A DNA stretch of 64,000 nucleotides from Bemisia tabaci (Eukaryota; Arthropoda; Insecta; Hemiptera; Aleyrodidae): NCBI RefSeq assembly GCF_918797505.1, contig NC_092793.1, positions 7,202,366 through 7,266,365 of the forward strand, read 5' to 3'. The translations under genes and the position numbers were made by a program. Positions within the stretch are counted from its first letter, which is position 1. Each line of letters opens with the position of its first letter. Below the pieces are notes generated by a model, which did no database searches, had not been told where the DNA came from, and saw only the letters and a program-made list of their open reading frames with translations. Below, piece after piece: positions 1-12,075 of this stretch.

Positions 1-131
1 CAGAGAGGATGATTCACAAACTGACCAATCACATGACTACATTCTCCTTAATCTTATCTTCACCGGTCGATGAAAGGTAGTCTGTGTACGGGGTTTCTAG
101 AATACAAAATCTTCTTTACTTGGTTACGGAG

Positions 132-568
132 CACTGAAAAAAAATTCTCGGCGTTTTTACCAAGGTCCGTTGGTACCTTTACCATCTCACTTTTTACCAA
201 TTATTGGTAATTTTACCAAGACAGACTGGTGAGCGTACCTAAAAACCGGTATTTGTATTGTTTTTTTCAGGTAAGAATACCACTTTTATTGGTAATCAAT
301 CCCCAGTAACTTTGCCATTTTATCTCGGTAACTCTACCACAGTCGATAAAATTATGTATATTGACGTTTTTACCGGGGTCCAGTAAAATTACCGATAAAG
401 TCAATATTCCTCAGTCACTCAAGTCAGTGCAGTCAATAATTCCATAAATGATAATTTTACCAAGAAAAAACTGGGATCAAATAGAACCCTGAATTCTTGG
501 TAATTTTACCCTTTTCTTAAATACATATACGTAATACGTAAATACACCGACCGAGATTTTTTTCAGTG
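132..568. mobile_element. CACTG-ended palindromic element rich in TTTACCAA words
   Basis: Starts CACTGAAAAAAAATT and ends TTTTTTTCAGTG. The interior repeats ACCAA/TTGGTA words on both strands. No clear target duplication. Confidence 0.55.
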
Positions 569-1684
569 AATGTGTTTGTGCAGGGTCTCCGAGGCTCCAA
601 ATCGGCACTCGTGTGCGGCGACATCTGATGGTTGGTAAAAATTGATTCCTGGAAGCCCGACCCAACTGACCCCATAACGGGGTACGGCATGAGGCATGCG
701 GTAGCGCGCGGGGGGTGATAGGGGTCGCGTTCTTATCTCGTAAGGAGGGGGGTTATGGGCTGGGGCTGGGTCAGCCGGACTTGACCGGGCCTGGCTCGAG
801 CCGTTCAATTGATTTGCATATAACGTAATTATTTTCTCATCATCGTCCTCGTCGAGGGCCGTGGACACTGGCCCTGCCTAGTCCAGGAGGAACCGTCTAA
901 CTCCATAATTGGGATCCTGCGAGTTGAGCGGTTTTCCGTCCAAATGGTCGGGTGGTGCTCCGAATGAATGAAAAGATACGCTCGTTGCCGCACCCGCAAC
1001 CCTCGGTCACCCTCACCCCACCCCCACCCACACCTGCACATCGTTCTTACCCTCACTGCTTCTTTCTTCCGATTTGCCCGCGGTCTCGCTAAGGTCCATC
1101 TCACGCAACCCACCACTCATCGTTGCCGGATAGGGCCCCACGTTTGGACTACAATTTCTGCCTCGGTTTAGAAACAACGTACGTGCCGTTTGTTTCCCTA
1201 TGCATAGAGGTGTTTTTACGGACGAGTCAGAAATTTTAGCTCCTAATAATTGCGAAACGTTCCATTTATATTAGACTATTAGGCAGGGTAAGAAGTTAAG
1301 CAGAAAAATCTCTGAACTAACCATATCAATTAATACCAGGGGGCAGTGGGGGCACCCTCCCGGACCTCTTCCTAATCCAAACCCCAACGATAACGGTAGT
1401 CCGTTTCAAGCTTCTGTTGAATTGAGCCCTCGTACAGACCTACTCGATCAACAGAACCGAATGTTTAGTGCTAATCATGAACCGAAAAACTTAGCCTCTC
1501 ATGAATCAAATTCTTAATTGTTTCCCAGAGACTCAAGTCTCTGGGTTCGCTGACTGAGCAAACCTATTTGCCCCTTTGGCCTTGAAATGAGCCCTCGTCT
1601 CACCTAGCCAAACCTCGGTTCTATACCGAATGAAGAGGTTTGTGAGCTCAAAAGGGGCTATGTCCTTTAAACCGATAAGCACCC
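569..1684. other. Intergenic; only a short repeat fragment seen
   Basis: A diverged fragment of the GGACTGCATTTTGC family lies near 1140-1245. Short ORFs around 563-1171 are on both strands without coding signature. Confidence 0.4.
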
Positions 1685-2006
1685 ATGGGGGATTCGCACT
1701 TTGTTTTATTGCTCCGTCTTATAAGAGTACACAAAGAGCTGAGCTCACAATATTTTTCATAATTTTTTCCTAAATGGGAAATTTTGGAAAACTAGATTTA
1801 AAAGCGAGAAAATTTGCCGCCTTGGTGATCATTTGGTGGCATTCCCATTTAAGCACGTGTATTTCAGCATACTAGGTTTTTCCGTCATACTTACTCCGAT
1901 AATCGTTCAATTTAGGAATCAAGAATGTCCTCTTGCTCAGTGCTCTTAGTAGTTTCATCCTAAACATAAAATTCACCAAATTTCAGATACCTGCGCATTC
2001 GCCATT
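1685..2006. mobile_element. MITE family J copy 1
   Basis: Ends GGGGATTCGCACTTT and GCGCATTCGCCATT. The interior matches copies at 20651, 57356 and 58912 (CATTTAGCACATGTATTT motif). Confidence 0.6.
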
Positions 2007-2278
2007 GAGCTTATAGGTTTATTTGACTTATGTTTTCTATCTCCGTTCATCGAACTCGAGGGGTTCCCTCTATTTCGTAAGGCTAAACAAGGCGGGAAAA
2101 AGCGCGCGAAAGTCCAGCCGACAACGCCGACGTAACCTTTACCGAGGCTGATTGCGGAAGTGGTAGCGGGGCTCTTGACGATCAAATGCTCATTTGAATT
2201 CGTTCCGGAGTAGACTTGCACGATATTCCAACTCGCCACTTCGAGGCATCGCAAGACACGCTCGATTCGTCCCGAGGA

Positions 2279-2525
2279 GCAGTAGAACAAACGCCGTATG
2301 CACCCTCCGGCGTTGCCAAATCTCCTTTCATAAAATACAAATTTCCTAGTAAACTTATTCATGTTTTTCCTACAATTTTTAAATTATTTCATTCGCAATT
2401 TCACCTAAACCTCCCGAAAATTTCAAGGAAAAATATTCCTAACTTTTTTTTTAAAATATAAATCTTATCCAAGGAAATTCGGCAACTCTCGAATGTTCAT
2501 ACGGCGTTCTTCCTTACCGCGGCAG
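2279..2525. mobile_element. MITE family A copy 1 (CTGCCGTGCTAAGG type)
   Basis: Palindromic ends include ACGCCGTATG on the left and CATACGGCGTTCTTCC on the right, with inner GTTGCCAAAT / ATTCGGCAAC. The left terminal bases are degraded. Seven copies of this family occur in the window. Confidence 0.7.
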
Positions 2526-4096
2526 AGTAGTAGCGGGGGTGTTCCGTCGTGGACTCTTAGGGCTTGCACCAGGAGGGGGGGGGGGGAGCTGGGGGGGATT
2601 CTGTTGCCCCGTATTCCAAGTTCCGGACGTAGGTTGCGGAGCCGTCAAGAATCGCCGTGTCGCCTCCTCAGGGCTCGGCGTCCCAACCCCCACCCCCCTC
2701 CCCGTCGCGATTATTTTTGGACGGATTGATGAATGCCGAGCCACGAATTCGATTCACTTGCCAGTTCTCTTCACCTCCCGTTCAATGACCTTTACTTATC
2801 ATCCTCCGGAGAGCTTCGTCTTATTTTGGAAGGCGAATAGTTCAGGTTAAAGCACCTTGATGGAGAGAGTGTGAACATGATGCCTCTACACCTTCCAAGG
2901 AGGCCTTAGGACCCAAAAATAACAGCGTTTTATATTGGTTTTTGAGTATGGGGTGGGGCATTACCAACTTTTGACGGTTATCTTCAACCGCACTCGCTGC
3001 GTACCATACTATATCCAAGATAATTGTCTCTCGAAAATAACACACGATTATCCGTAGAACCACGTAAAAAAGTCGTGAGAAAGCATTTAAAGAAAATTCT
3101 CTTTGCGATATGCAAATAGAACTGCATTTTAAGCCATATTGTATTTACATTTACTTACAGCGTCCGCCATTTTTGGGTCCCAAGAGTTCCATGAAGCTCA
3201 AGATAGAGGAGCCAATCAAAATTCATAGCCACATGGCGATACTCTCTCTATCCAGGCACTCTAATCAACGCGTGACACAGCGAATGTGGCAAAACTACTG
3301 CGAGCAACTATTCGTGCTCCCAGGCCGCTCAAATTGCCATCACAATCATTGAAGGCGAACTAGACGGGAGAATAAAGTGTGTTCCTTGCTGGTACAAAGC
3401 GACGCGCCTTCAATAACCGTGACTGCAATTTGTGCGGCTTAGGAGCACGAATAGTTGCGCGCAGTAGTTTTGTCACTTTTGCTGTGTCACACGTTGATTT
3501 TAAAATCTCCTCACTCTTTGTCTCTCATTCCGTCGAGTTCGCCCCATAGAAGCTTGAACCGTGGTTATTGAAACTTATGCAAATAAAACCACATTTTAAG
3601 CCATTTTGTATTTACATTTACTTACAGCGTCCGCCATTTTTGGGTCCTAAGAGTTCCATGAAGCTCGAGATGGAGTAGCCAATCAAAAGGCTCGACCACA
3701 TGGCTGTTCTCTCTTTCTGTCAAGGTACTCTTGTTCAGATCGATTACAAATTATCCATGCATAGAACATAGTCCCAGAAAAGAGAAAATCAGACAGAAAC
3801 TTATTGTTTTTAATTATTTAAAAATATTTCAGTTACTTTTAGTCCGGGGGGTCGCTCTTATTTTGCAGTCTCACTGCAAAATGGACAGATTTTTGAGAAT
3901 CGACGGAACTATCCTCCCTGATATCGGCGTAATCAGAGCTGTAGGACCTGCGCGTTCTACCATAGCAAGGTGATGGTAATGCCGAACAAATTTCACTTTT
4001 CAAAATGAGGCAGGGTAAGTTTATCCATGCAATAATACCTCCTGCTCCCAAAAAACGATGTCTTAAAACAGTGGCGTCAAGACCAATAATACCTAA
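2526..4096. repeat. Intergenic with a direct duplication and inverted block
   Basis: A G run at 2575-2590. A block around 3117-3250 (with CAGCGTCCGCCATTTTTGGG) recurs directly at 3575-3705. Between them, inverted sequences near 3298-3340 and 3430-3470 (GAGCACGAATAGTTG and complement) form a hairpin. Confidence 0.55.
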
Positions 4097-4420
4097 CATT
4101 TCCGGTTCCATCGGCTGATCGCGGAAACACTCTCTACTTGCGCGTGGAAGTTAAAGCGTCAAGTGAATACTTATCGCGAAATATTTAGCATTTCCGATTA
4201 CATGCACGGATCGCCAGAAACACTCTTTAATTGCGCGCAAAATTTACAGCATCAAGAGCGTCATATATTTACCCGAAATACTCAGCATTTCCGGTTGCAT
4301 CGGCTGATCGCCGGAAACACTCTCTGCTTGCGCGTGGAAGTTAAAGCGTCAAATGAATATTGATCGAAAACATGTAGCATTTCCGATTACACCAACTAAT
4401 TGCCCGAAACACTCGGTATT
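4097..4420. repeat. Tandem array with A-B-A-B order (92 and 97 bp units)
   Basis: CATTTCCG starts at 4097, 4189, 4286 and 4378. Units 1 and 3 resemble each other (CATCGGCTGATCGC, GCGTGGAAGTTAAAGCGTCAA) more than units 2 and 4 (CATTTCCGATTACA). The last unit is partial. Confidence 0.75.
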
Positions 4421-5279
4421 ATTTTTAGTAATTGGTGCAATTGAATAGAGGTCGGCAATTTTTAATTTAATCCGAAAATTCCCCCAAGATGTTAAACAGA
4501 GGCGGAGTTCTGACGGTTTGAAAACAGTTCAAAAAACAGTAGTTAAGGTATAGTACTACGAAAAGCTACTTAAAATTTTTTGGCTGTTTTCCTCCCAGGA
4601 CGATCGAGGCTGTCAAATAGTATTTTAACTTTACGTTCAAAATTGAACCTGCATAACTTCTTACTTCAGTATTAGAGAGGGTTCTTCGTCGAAATAGAGA
4701 ATCCTAGTGTAGAATACTACACGGAACTTCAACTTTACACGGAGTATTCCGTGTGAATTTCAAGCTTTAAATTTGACTTATTTCTCTTTGAAACAATAAA
4801 ATATCAACGGAAATGTTGAAATATTGCATTTAAGGTGTTGTTTTACACTTTAATTATGTATCTACGAAAAGATCGGTCCTGGCGAACTAGCTGTTGAGCG
4901 TCTCTGATGAATTTCAGACTTCAATTACTGCCAACATGGTCCAGCTGCAGGCGCAGGCTGCGCCAAAGTTGTTCAACCAAACTTGATACCGTTATTAGAG
5001 TGCACCGTCTAACGCAAAGGAAGCCAGTGAAATTACGCCTTCATCTCTCTACCTTAGCAACACGGACGTCTAACATGGAATGATTGCAACTATAGGTATT
5101 ATAATTAATATAGCGCTCATACTTCCATCAGCGCTTACTATTTTTCAACTCTATGCTTGTACCGTGATTCGTCAATATTGTCGATTTTGGGTGATTCTCT
5201 ACAAGATTTGACGAGATTTAAGGCATGCCTATGAATACTCATTTGAGAGGTGAAAAATTCATCATAAAGTGTGAACGCG
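4421..5279. other. No gene seen
   Basis: AT-rich sequence with short ORFs only; no repeat boundary that I could place. Confidence 0.4.
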
Positions 5280-5830
5280 ATTCAACTTTTCACGCAAGAT
5301 GGATGTCCACATTGCATATGAAAAATGTAAGATGCGATGGCATGAGCACCATTACGAGTAAGATATAAAGCGAGGTAAAGGATGAACGTTTAAGACGGCG
5401 CAAAGATACGACTATTCGTACTTGATGGACGCCCGTGCTGCATCTGAAAAATTGAAGGCGCGATGACGCGAAGCGTGAGCTCTCAATGCTCTGCTATATG
5501 CTGTCGATGAGGTGTTGCTCAGATTCGGGAGGAAAGTAAAAAAAGAGGCCCAGATACATCTCTCCTACTTTCGGCTATGTTACTCGCGTAGTGCTTGAAG
5601 CACAATTACGAGTAAGACAAACGGAAACAAACACAAAATGGAAATAGAGGGATGGAAAGGATGCGCGTTTACGACGGCGCAGAGATACAACTATTCGCAC
5701 TTGATGGACGTCCGTGCTGCATCCGAAAAATTGAAGGCGCGATGTCGCGAAGCATGAGGTCTTAATGCTCTGCTGTATGGTGTCAATGAGATGTCGCTCA
5801 GATTCGGGAGAAAAGTTTTAAAAAAAGGCC
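5280..5830. repeat. Direct repeat array, about 280-bp unit
   Basis: GACGGCGCAAAGATACGACT at 5393 recurs as GACGGCGCAGAGATACAACT at 5672, 279 bp on, followed by matching TTGATGGACG and GAAGGCGCGATG blocks. A third partial unit starts near 5300. The reverse-strand counterpart is at 32045-32500. Confidence 0.7.
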
Positions 5831-6039
5831 CGAATACGTCTTTACTGTCTTCGGCTGTGTTGATACTCGTTCTTTCTTCTTTTTTCAGGTTCTTGTCTGA
5901 TTCCTTTTTAGGATGGATTTGCAGACCCACGTCTTAAGCTCGTGTAAACCGAAGCACTGGCTCGGTTCTTTTGGAAATAATGGCGCTCGGATGCATCTAG
6001 TGGCTTTAATTTTTTATGTTTTCTTTAATTTCAGAAGTC

Positions 6040-6248
6040 TGTCGGTTACTACAATACGTTCAATTTTGCAATTTTTACTCTGTACGATTAATAAACTTTG
6101 AACCTGAAAGTAGCGTAAACTTATGCTGATTTGCCAAAATTTTCTGAGCCCCTCTCCAAGTAGAGAATGCCCTACAAAGAAATATCACATTACACCCCTT
6201 TCACCAGCCAAGGGTTTACGCCCTCAGATGCGAGCCAGTCCGACCCTG
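6040..6248. mobile_element. Partial DNA element ending AGTCCGACCCTG
   Basis: Reverse complement of 29660-29875: both hold GTTTACGCCCT near the terminus and TAAACTTTGAACCTGAAA further in. The terminus CAGGGTCGGACTGGCT is hAT-like. Confidence 0.6.
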
Positions 6249-6707
6249 GTAGCCATGTTTGCAGACGAGCAACTCGTCAAGCTTGAAATGGGGGGGGGGG
6301 GCACTTTTATGGGCAGTTAGTGTAAATCCCCCAAAGTGCTACCTATTTTCCCTCAGTGATATTCTCCTCAACCCCTTTTTCTTTTCTCCCCAATCCTTCA
6401 TTGCTCCCCCTCCCCCAGTTTCTCTGTATAAAAAAGTTTAATTTAATTTTTAAAACAACGATATATTTATACGTGAAAACGAAGCATATTTCTGCAGTGG
6501 AAAAGGAGACAAAACTGCCGACTGTAGTCTCAAATTGCCCTTAGGGTGGATCAAATGGTCAAAATGTTCAAAATGGAGAGGTACCCGAGACCCGACCCCC
6601 TTTTACACCCCCTGGAAATCGCGGCTGTGTTGAGAGAGGGGAGGGGTACAAAGTAAAAGAAGAGCTCGTCAAGTACCTAAGAAAAGGATGACGCCACTGC
6701 GACTATG

Positions 6708-6958
6708 CTGCCGTGCTAAGGAAAAACGCCGTATGAACCGTAGGCGCTGCCAAATTTCCATTTATAAAACACGAATTTTCTGGTAAACTTCTGAATATTT
6801 TTCTCCCAATTTTTCAGATAATGTTGTTCGCTATTTCACCTAAAGTTCCTGAAAATTTCAAGGAAAAATATCCATAACTTTCCTCAAAAATAAACATTTT
6901 ATCGAAGGAAATTTGGCAACTCTCGAACGTTTATATGGCGTTCTTCCATTGCACGGCA
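6708..6958. mobile_element. MITE family A copy 2
   Basis: CTGCCGTGCTAAGG to TTGCACGGCA, with inner GCTGCCAAATTTCC / GGAAATTTGGCAACTC pairing. About 250 bp. Confidence 0.8.
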
Positions 6959-7136
6959 ATATGGGTTTGTTGCGCCCGTTAGAGAGTCGTGTTTTGTGGG
7001 GGAGGCGAAGAAAGACATCACATCAGGAGGAGTCTGGTGAGCATAGAAAGTCACCCCACTGAGGTGCAGTCCGGGGGACCTACTTAAGAAAATTCTGAAA
7101 ATTGCAACGTCTCTGGGGCATTTTTGACCTTTTCTC

Positions 7137-7394
7137 ATAGGCGGATCCAGGATGTCGTGGGGGTGTACACCCCTCCTCTTGTTCGCCCCCAAAAAATGAA
7201 GAAGGGAGAAGGAAGAAAAAACGGAGGAACGGAGGAAAACAGAAGGGGAGACGCTTACATTCGGCAATTATATACGACGAAATTGACTCGAAATTCATAT
7301 AAATTGCTTCAAAAATTCAAATATTTTCTGAGGAAGGTTCTCGGACCCCCCTAACGGCCTCCTCCCCAACTCGACGTGTCTGGATCCGCCTATG
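7137..7394. mobile_element. MITE with CATAGGCGGATCCAGG ends
   Basis: Left CATAGGCGGATCCAGGA, right TCTGGATCCGCCTATG. The interior is a G/C-run plus purine-rich tract. No clear target duplication. Confidence 0.65.
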
Positions 7395-8265
7395 GCTCTT
7401 CTAGTGCGACGAAATTTAATTGGCATAGAATTTTGTATAGATTATGGATTGTCACGCAATTGATTTTCCAAAATTCCCCAGATCTATGATGATAGAAAAT
7501 AGGAATTAGTGGGGGAGCCTCTGAGCTCCTTGGCTCCTCAAAAGCCTCCCTCGTGCCTCCACTGGAACGTTCCTCCTTTGGGATCATCTTCCGAGCATTT
7601 AAGACAACGCATGCACGAATTGCACGATGCGGCAATTGCAGCGGCCGGTCGAGGCACTCGCACCTGAACTCGTTCGAAGTCGGTTCACCCGCCCAAATTT
7701 CGTGATTCATCGCCATCGTGCTCCCCCCCCCCCCCCCAAAGAATCACGACCTTGTCCCACCTTATTCGGGGCCAGCCGCTCGAGCCCCCCCGGCCTTCAA
7801 CCCGGGCCCTCGCCGTTGTTACTTCGGCCCGCAGCGCTGCCCCTACCAAACGGCGTTGGGTCTCTGTGAAGAAGAGCCCATTTTCAGAGCCCCCCCCCCC
7901 CCCCACATTAGAATTTTTAGAGAAATTAAGGCGTGATTTTGTGCAAATACCATGCTTTTTAGTATTGCAAAATCAAGAGGGTACACTCGACTGAAAATTC
8001 GGAAGGAGGAGGTTGCAACACATAATTTTACTTCATCGTCGCATAAAATTTTAGCGTGTTTTTTTTTTAGAAATTCCAAAGTCGGGGGCTGCTGTTCCTA
8101 CAACCTAAACGTTTTGGTTCTTTTAATTGTGTTTTATTAGCCTCGTTATCCGTGGTTTGAAATTTTGCATATTTATTGAATAGATACCTGACATTTCTCT
8201 GGAGGTAAAAAGGGTATGCGGCAAAAGAAAATGCACGCTCATCAATTAAGAGGACCAAATGCCAT
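7395..8265. other. Intergenic with two long C runs; no gene seen
   Basis: C homopolymers at 7722-7737 and 7889-7903 lie in GC-rich sequence where ORFs overlap on both strands. No protein family seen. Confidence 0.4.
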
Positions 8266-8480
8266 CACAGTGGATTGAACCAATCGGGGAAGTTGGATAT
8301 GAATTTCTTGACTGAAGATGCAAATTTTGATGTTTATTTCGTCACATTTTATAATTCGAGAGATGTCTCTTCTCTCGGAGAATATTTGACGAGAAAACCA
8401 TCGGAGCAACTTTCGAAATTCCGCTTTTGGTTTTAGCGACGGAATGAGTTTTTAAACTTCCCTCATCATGTGCGTACTGT
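8266..8480. mobile_element. Truncated copy of family U
   Basis: CACAGTGGATTGAACC, then TTTCGTCACATTTTA and CGGAATGAGTTTTTAAACTT, matching 59565-59776 and related to 11474-11710. The right end is missing. Confidence 0.5.
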
Positions 8481-8505
8481 TCCATTGACTTGTTCCACTG
8501 CCAGT

Positions 8506-8670
8506 CAGTGGTGTGCCGTGCTTTGTGATATATCGATTGATCTGACATATAAAATTGTGGAAAAGGATCGATAAACAGGGTGTTCGCAACGAACACATTA
8601 ATAATCGATTCTTTACCACAGCTTCAAATCGGAATATATCGATAATCGATCATTCAATCCTTGCCACTGC
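8506..8670. mobile_element. hAT-like MITE family B, diverged copy
   Basis: Core GATCGATAAACAGGGTGTTC and AATAATCGATTCTTTACC in a decayed palindrome with CAGTGG-type ends. Confidence 0.7.
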
Positions 8671-8738
8671 CACTGCGCGGCTTAGATCTCTGCCCCTGCA
8701 TTGTTTACTGAGTAGTTTTTGCCATTTTGGGGGTTTAT

Positions 8739-8993
8739 GTGGAGCACGTTAAGAAGAAAGGAACCAAACTACTTCAGCTATTGCGAACTTTAACAGAGCA
8801 CTTCACTTTTGTACAGGAGAACGTTTGTGCAGATTTTTTGAAAGTTTAAAAGAATTTGCTTCGTGCTATGCAGAAAATTCACTGAGATTTTCAAAAATAA
8901 TCCACTTAACCGTTTTCATGTAAAAAATTAAATGGCCCAATCGAATTGGACCAAAGCAGGTGTAGCTTGGTTCCTTTCTGCTTGACGCGGCCA
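8739..8993. mobile_element. MITE family F copy 1
   Basis: Ends pair as GAAAGGAACCAAACTAC / GTAGCTTGGTTCCTTTC. Copies at 60310 and 62403 show the fuller terminus ATGGACCGCGTTAAGCAG. Confidence 0.7.
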
Positions 8994-9406
8994 TTTATAT
9001 ATGTCACACTTGTCGCAGGCAGTCAGCGATCACCGTCAATTTGCAAGCTCCATACGTGTTGAGTCCTTGGATTCCAATTATTTGCATCGATAAAGTAAAG
9101 GTTTTATTGGTAAATAATGTGAAGGCTCGATCTCAGCTTGGAGCGCCTTCAAATCCAGCGATACTCTCCGCTTTACCAGAGAGTTGGTTTAGTTGCTTAA
9201 CCAAACCAAACCCAACGAAGATTAATGGTTACACCACAAGAACTCACGGGCGTGTTCCTGATACCATTCATTCAAGAAAAATGAAAAAACGTATCTTGGA
9301 ATCCAAAGCATGATAATCGCTACATTTTATTTCTTTTTTTCAATTTTTAATGTTTGGATTTGTTGATTCAACACAAATAGATTGCAATTTGCCGGCGATT
9401 GCTAAT

Positions 9407-10240
9407 AGAGATGTTGCATGTGTGAGGAAGTTGCGATTTGACTCTTGATTCATCTGTAAAAGTTCGCGAGAAAGACGATGGTGCCATTGGTTTTCTCTGA
9501 AATCAACTCCCAAGCTCAAAAAAAGCTCTCAAGTTGAAGCCAAAATGGAGGGGATATCCCACGCTATTCTGAGAGTCCACATCTACATCAAGACGAACTC
9601 TCATGCAAAAAGATAGGGAGCAAACACATTAGCAGGGTTGCCGTGTTTTCAGTTTTAGAGTCCCCCAAATAAAGAGGCAGCCCTGTCAATGTATTTGCTC
9701 CCTATCTTTGCATGGAGAGTTTGTCTTGATGTAGACGTGGACTCTCAGGATAGCGTGGGATATCCCCTCCATTTTGGCCTCAACTTGAGAGCTTTTTTTG
9801 AGCTTGGGAGTTGATTTCAGAGAAAACTAGTGGCACCATCGTCTTTCTCGCGAACTTTTACATAAGGATGAGAAACAACTTAATCAGCCAAAATACACAT
9901 AATAAAAGAACAACTTAATTTGGGGAAAAGGCTGCAAATAAAGAAAAAGGAATAAACAAAACCCGGAACGTTTCAAAATAATTACAATTTCATTTTCAAC
10001 CGGAAAATAAATTAAAAACAAAAACGAGCCGTCGCTACGCTGTTATTGCGAGACCAAGACTGATTACCAGGTAAACAGACTCGGCACAGTGCAGCAAAAT
10101 CAAAGCACACAAGACAAAGATTACAAAAAAGGATGGAAATTTAATCACCAGCTCCCTCTGGGAGGAAAACTGGTGATAAGAGACTTTTACATAAGATTCA
10201 ACAGTCAAATTGCAAATTCCTCACACATGCAACATCTCCA
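9407..10240. mobile_element. Family E element interrupted by a 316-bp insertion
   Basis: Ends AGATGTTGCATGTGTGAGGA / TCACACATGCAACATCTCCA. Inner arms (AAAATGGAGGGGATATCCCA) pair around about 9650. The right arm breaks at 9866 and resumes at 10183, flanking an insertion with a 13-bp duplication. Confidence 0.8.
9867..10182. mobile_element. Insertion with 13-bp target duplication (retroposon-like)
   Basis: ACTTTTACATAAG occurs at 9854-9866 and 10183-10195. A long duplication of this size fits target-primed reverse transcription better than a cut-and-paste element. No A/B box or tail identified. Confidence 0.55.
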
Positions 10241-10906
10241 TTGCCTGCGACATGCGACATATATACGTGTCATTCACGGTCGTTCCAAAAACTGACGGGA
10301 AATAGTAAAAACATCGGTTGACCTGATCCGAAGTCCGGTCTCTACCACCAGAGACTTCGGTCACCTGAACCAAAACTTTGAAGCTCTAAACTCAGGACGT
10401 TAGCTTAATTAGCTGCGTCCGAATAGTAAATAGCGCGGGTGAAATCCTCCCGGGAGCACACCGGGCGGGCCAACATCCGAGAGTGACAATGGGGCTAACA
10501 TTTTTACGGATGACTGCACCCGCTGCTAACCCCCTCCCCCTACTGTTCGCTGAATATTGCTGAACGGTGTGCACCGTAATTCAACCGGAAGGAAATTGCA
10601 AGTTCAACGCGTTAAAGCTGCATCGCCCTGTTTCGTGTCTTACGGACACATGAAGCGCGGACTTCATTAAATTAATTTTGGCGATTATCGCTCACTAAGT
10701 ACAAAAAGAAAACGAGCCGTATCACACTCTGCATACTCTATAATATAAAATTATAAGGGTAGTGTGAAACGCGCGGGGTTTCACGCTAATCATGTCACAA
10801 ACCGGTTCTTCCTCAACTCCCCATCCCCGTGTACAATATTGCCGCTTTCAGCCACGGGCAACGTCACGTTGCAAAAAAAAAATCAACATCATTTACATCA
10901 CTATCA

Positions 10907-11288
10907 GGCCTTGTCCACACGAGCGCGGTTCGCGGAACTTATTCCTCGAACTTGCTCAGTTCCCGGAACTTATTCCTTGAAACGAGGCATGCTGTCCGCA
11001 CGGGTTCGTCCGAACTGGAACCGGAACTTCAATAAAACTATACAATTATTGCAAAATAATAGATTATTATGACCGCCAAAGTAACAAAAATAAATGTCAA
11101 GATCATATGTAAAGGACGTGAAAAACAAAAACAAGCAAATTCACATCAAAAGAAACATATTTAGAAGCTCGGAGCAAGGGGGAAATTCCAGGTTTTGGAG
11201 GAATAAGTTTCAGCTCAGCAAAAAACTTGTTCCGGGAACAAGTTCCTCGAACTGAGTTCCGCGAACCGCGTTCGTGTGGACAAGGCCT
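10907..11288. mobile_element. MITE with AGGCCTTGTCCACACGA ends
   Basis: Left AGGCCTTGTCCACACGAGCG, right CGTGTGGACAAGGCCT, with inner GTTCGCGGAAC pairing. Single-ended relatives lie inside the hAT-like elements at 24300 and 33070. Confidence 0.75.
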
Positions 11289-11290
11289 CA

Positions 11291-11323
<33 letters not shown>

Positions 11324-11332
11324 TCGTCACCA
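11289..11332. repeat. (CGT)n microsatellite
   Basis: About twelve TCG/CGT triplets abut the right end of the MITE at 11288. They read as poly-Ser or poly-Thr in ORFs, which are not real genes. Confidence 0.9.
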
Positions 11333-11473
11333 TCACTCCATCAGCCAGTTAGTGCTGCACGTAGACTAAAGTTGTGTTATATAAAATCGCACACGTCGAA
11401 ATTTGTGCTGTTCGCCGATTTTGGTTTTTGGTATGGTAGTAGTTGGTGTGAAACAAAGGTCGTTGCTCAACGC

Positions 11474-11710
11474 CACATAGTGGATCGAGTCAATGGAAGA
11501 GGTCGGACAAGATTTAGAAACTTTAAAATCTCATAACTCCGTTCATACAGCAATTTGATATTTTGATAGTGGTTCCATTGGTTTCCTCGTAAAATTTCCT
11601 ACTTGGAACACCCCTCAACATTCAAAATTGTAACGAATTAAGCATGAAAATTTGCAGTATTAGTCAAAAAATTTTGTCCAACCTCTCTGATTGACTCAAT
11701 CCACTGTGCG
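11474..11710. mobile_element. MITE family U, full-length copy
   Basis: Left AGTGGATCGAGTCAATGG and right TTGACTCAATCCACTGTG are complementary; inner TTTCCTCGTAAAATTT matches 59630. Confidence 0.6.
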
Positions 11711-11779
11711 CCAGCTGAGGTAGCTGACTCAAAATCAGCAGCCTGTAGACTTTCCTTTTCGGTGTAAGCTCCATTAACT

Positions 11780-12075
11780 GCTATTCAGCACCTGAGCGGG
11801 CTGATTGTTGAAATTGATAGAGTTGAGGCTATAGACATGGATGACAAACGGGATATGAAGGGATGCTGTTGGTGGAAGCTGGTAGTTGCAATGGACAAAG
11901 GAGGTTGGTGGTAGACTAACTAACGGCAACCTACGAGAAACCCTATGGTTAGTCCATCATTTACCTGCTTAGTCCATAAGACCCACCTGTTTGGATCGCT
12001 CTATACTCCCTATGTATTCTTTGTCTATAGCTTTGTCTGTCAATTTCAAAAATTTGCCCGCTGGGACAGAAGAAT
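11780..12075. mobile_element. Family M element copy 1
   Basis: GCGGGCTGATTGTTGAAATT, GGTTGCAATGGAC and TTTGTCTATAGCTTTGTCTG blocks match 53625-54240 and 59980-60300. The ends pair as AGCGGGCTGATTGTTGAAA / TTTCAAAAATTTGCCCGCT. Confidence 0.6.

Noticed and set aside
11103..11536. ORFs with poly-Ser or poly-Thr
   Set aside because: Translations of the (CGT)n microsatellite.
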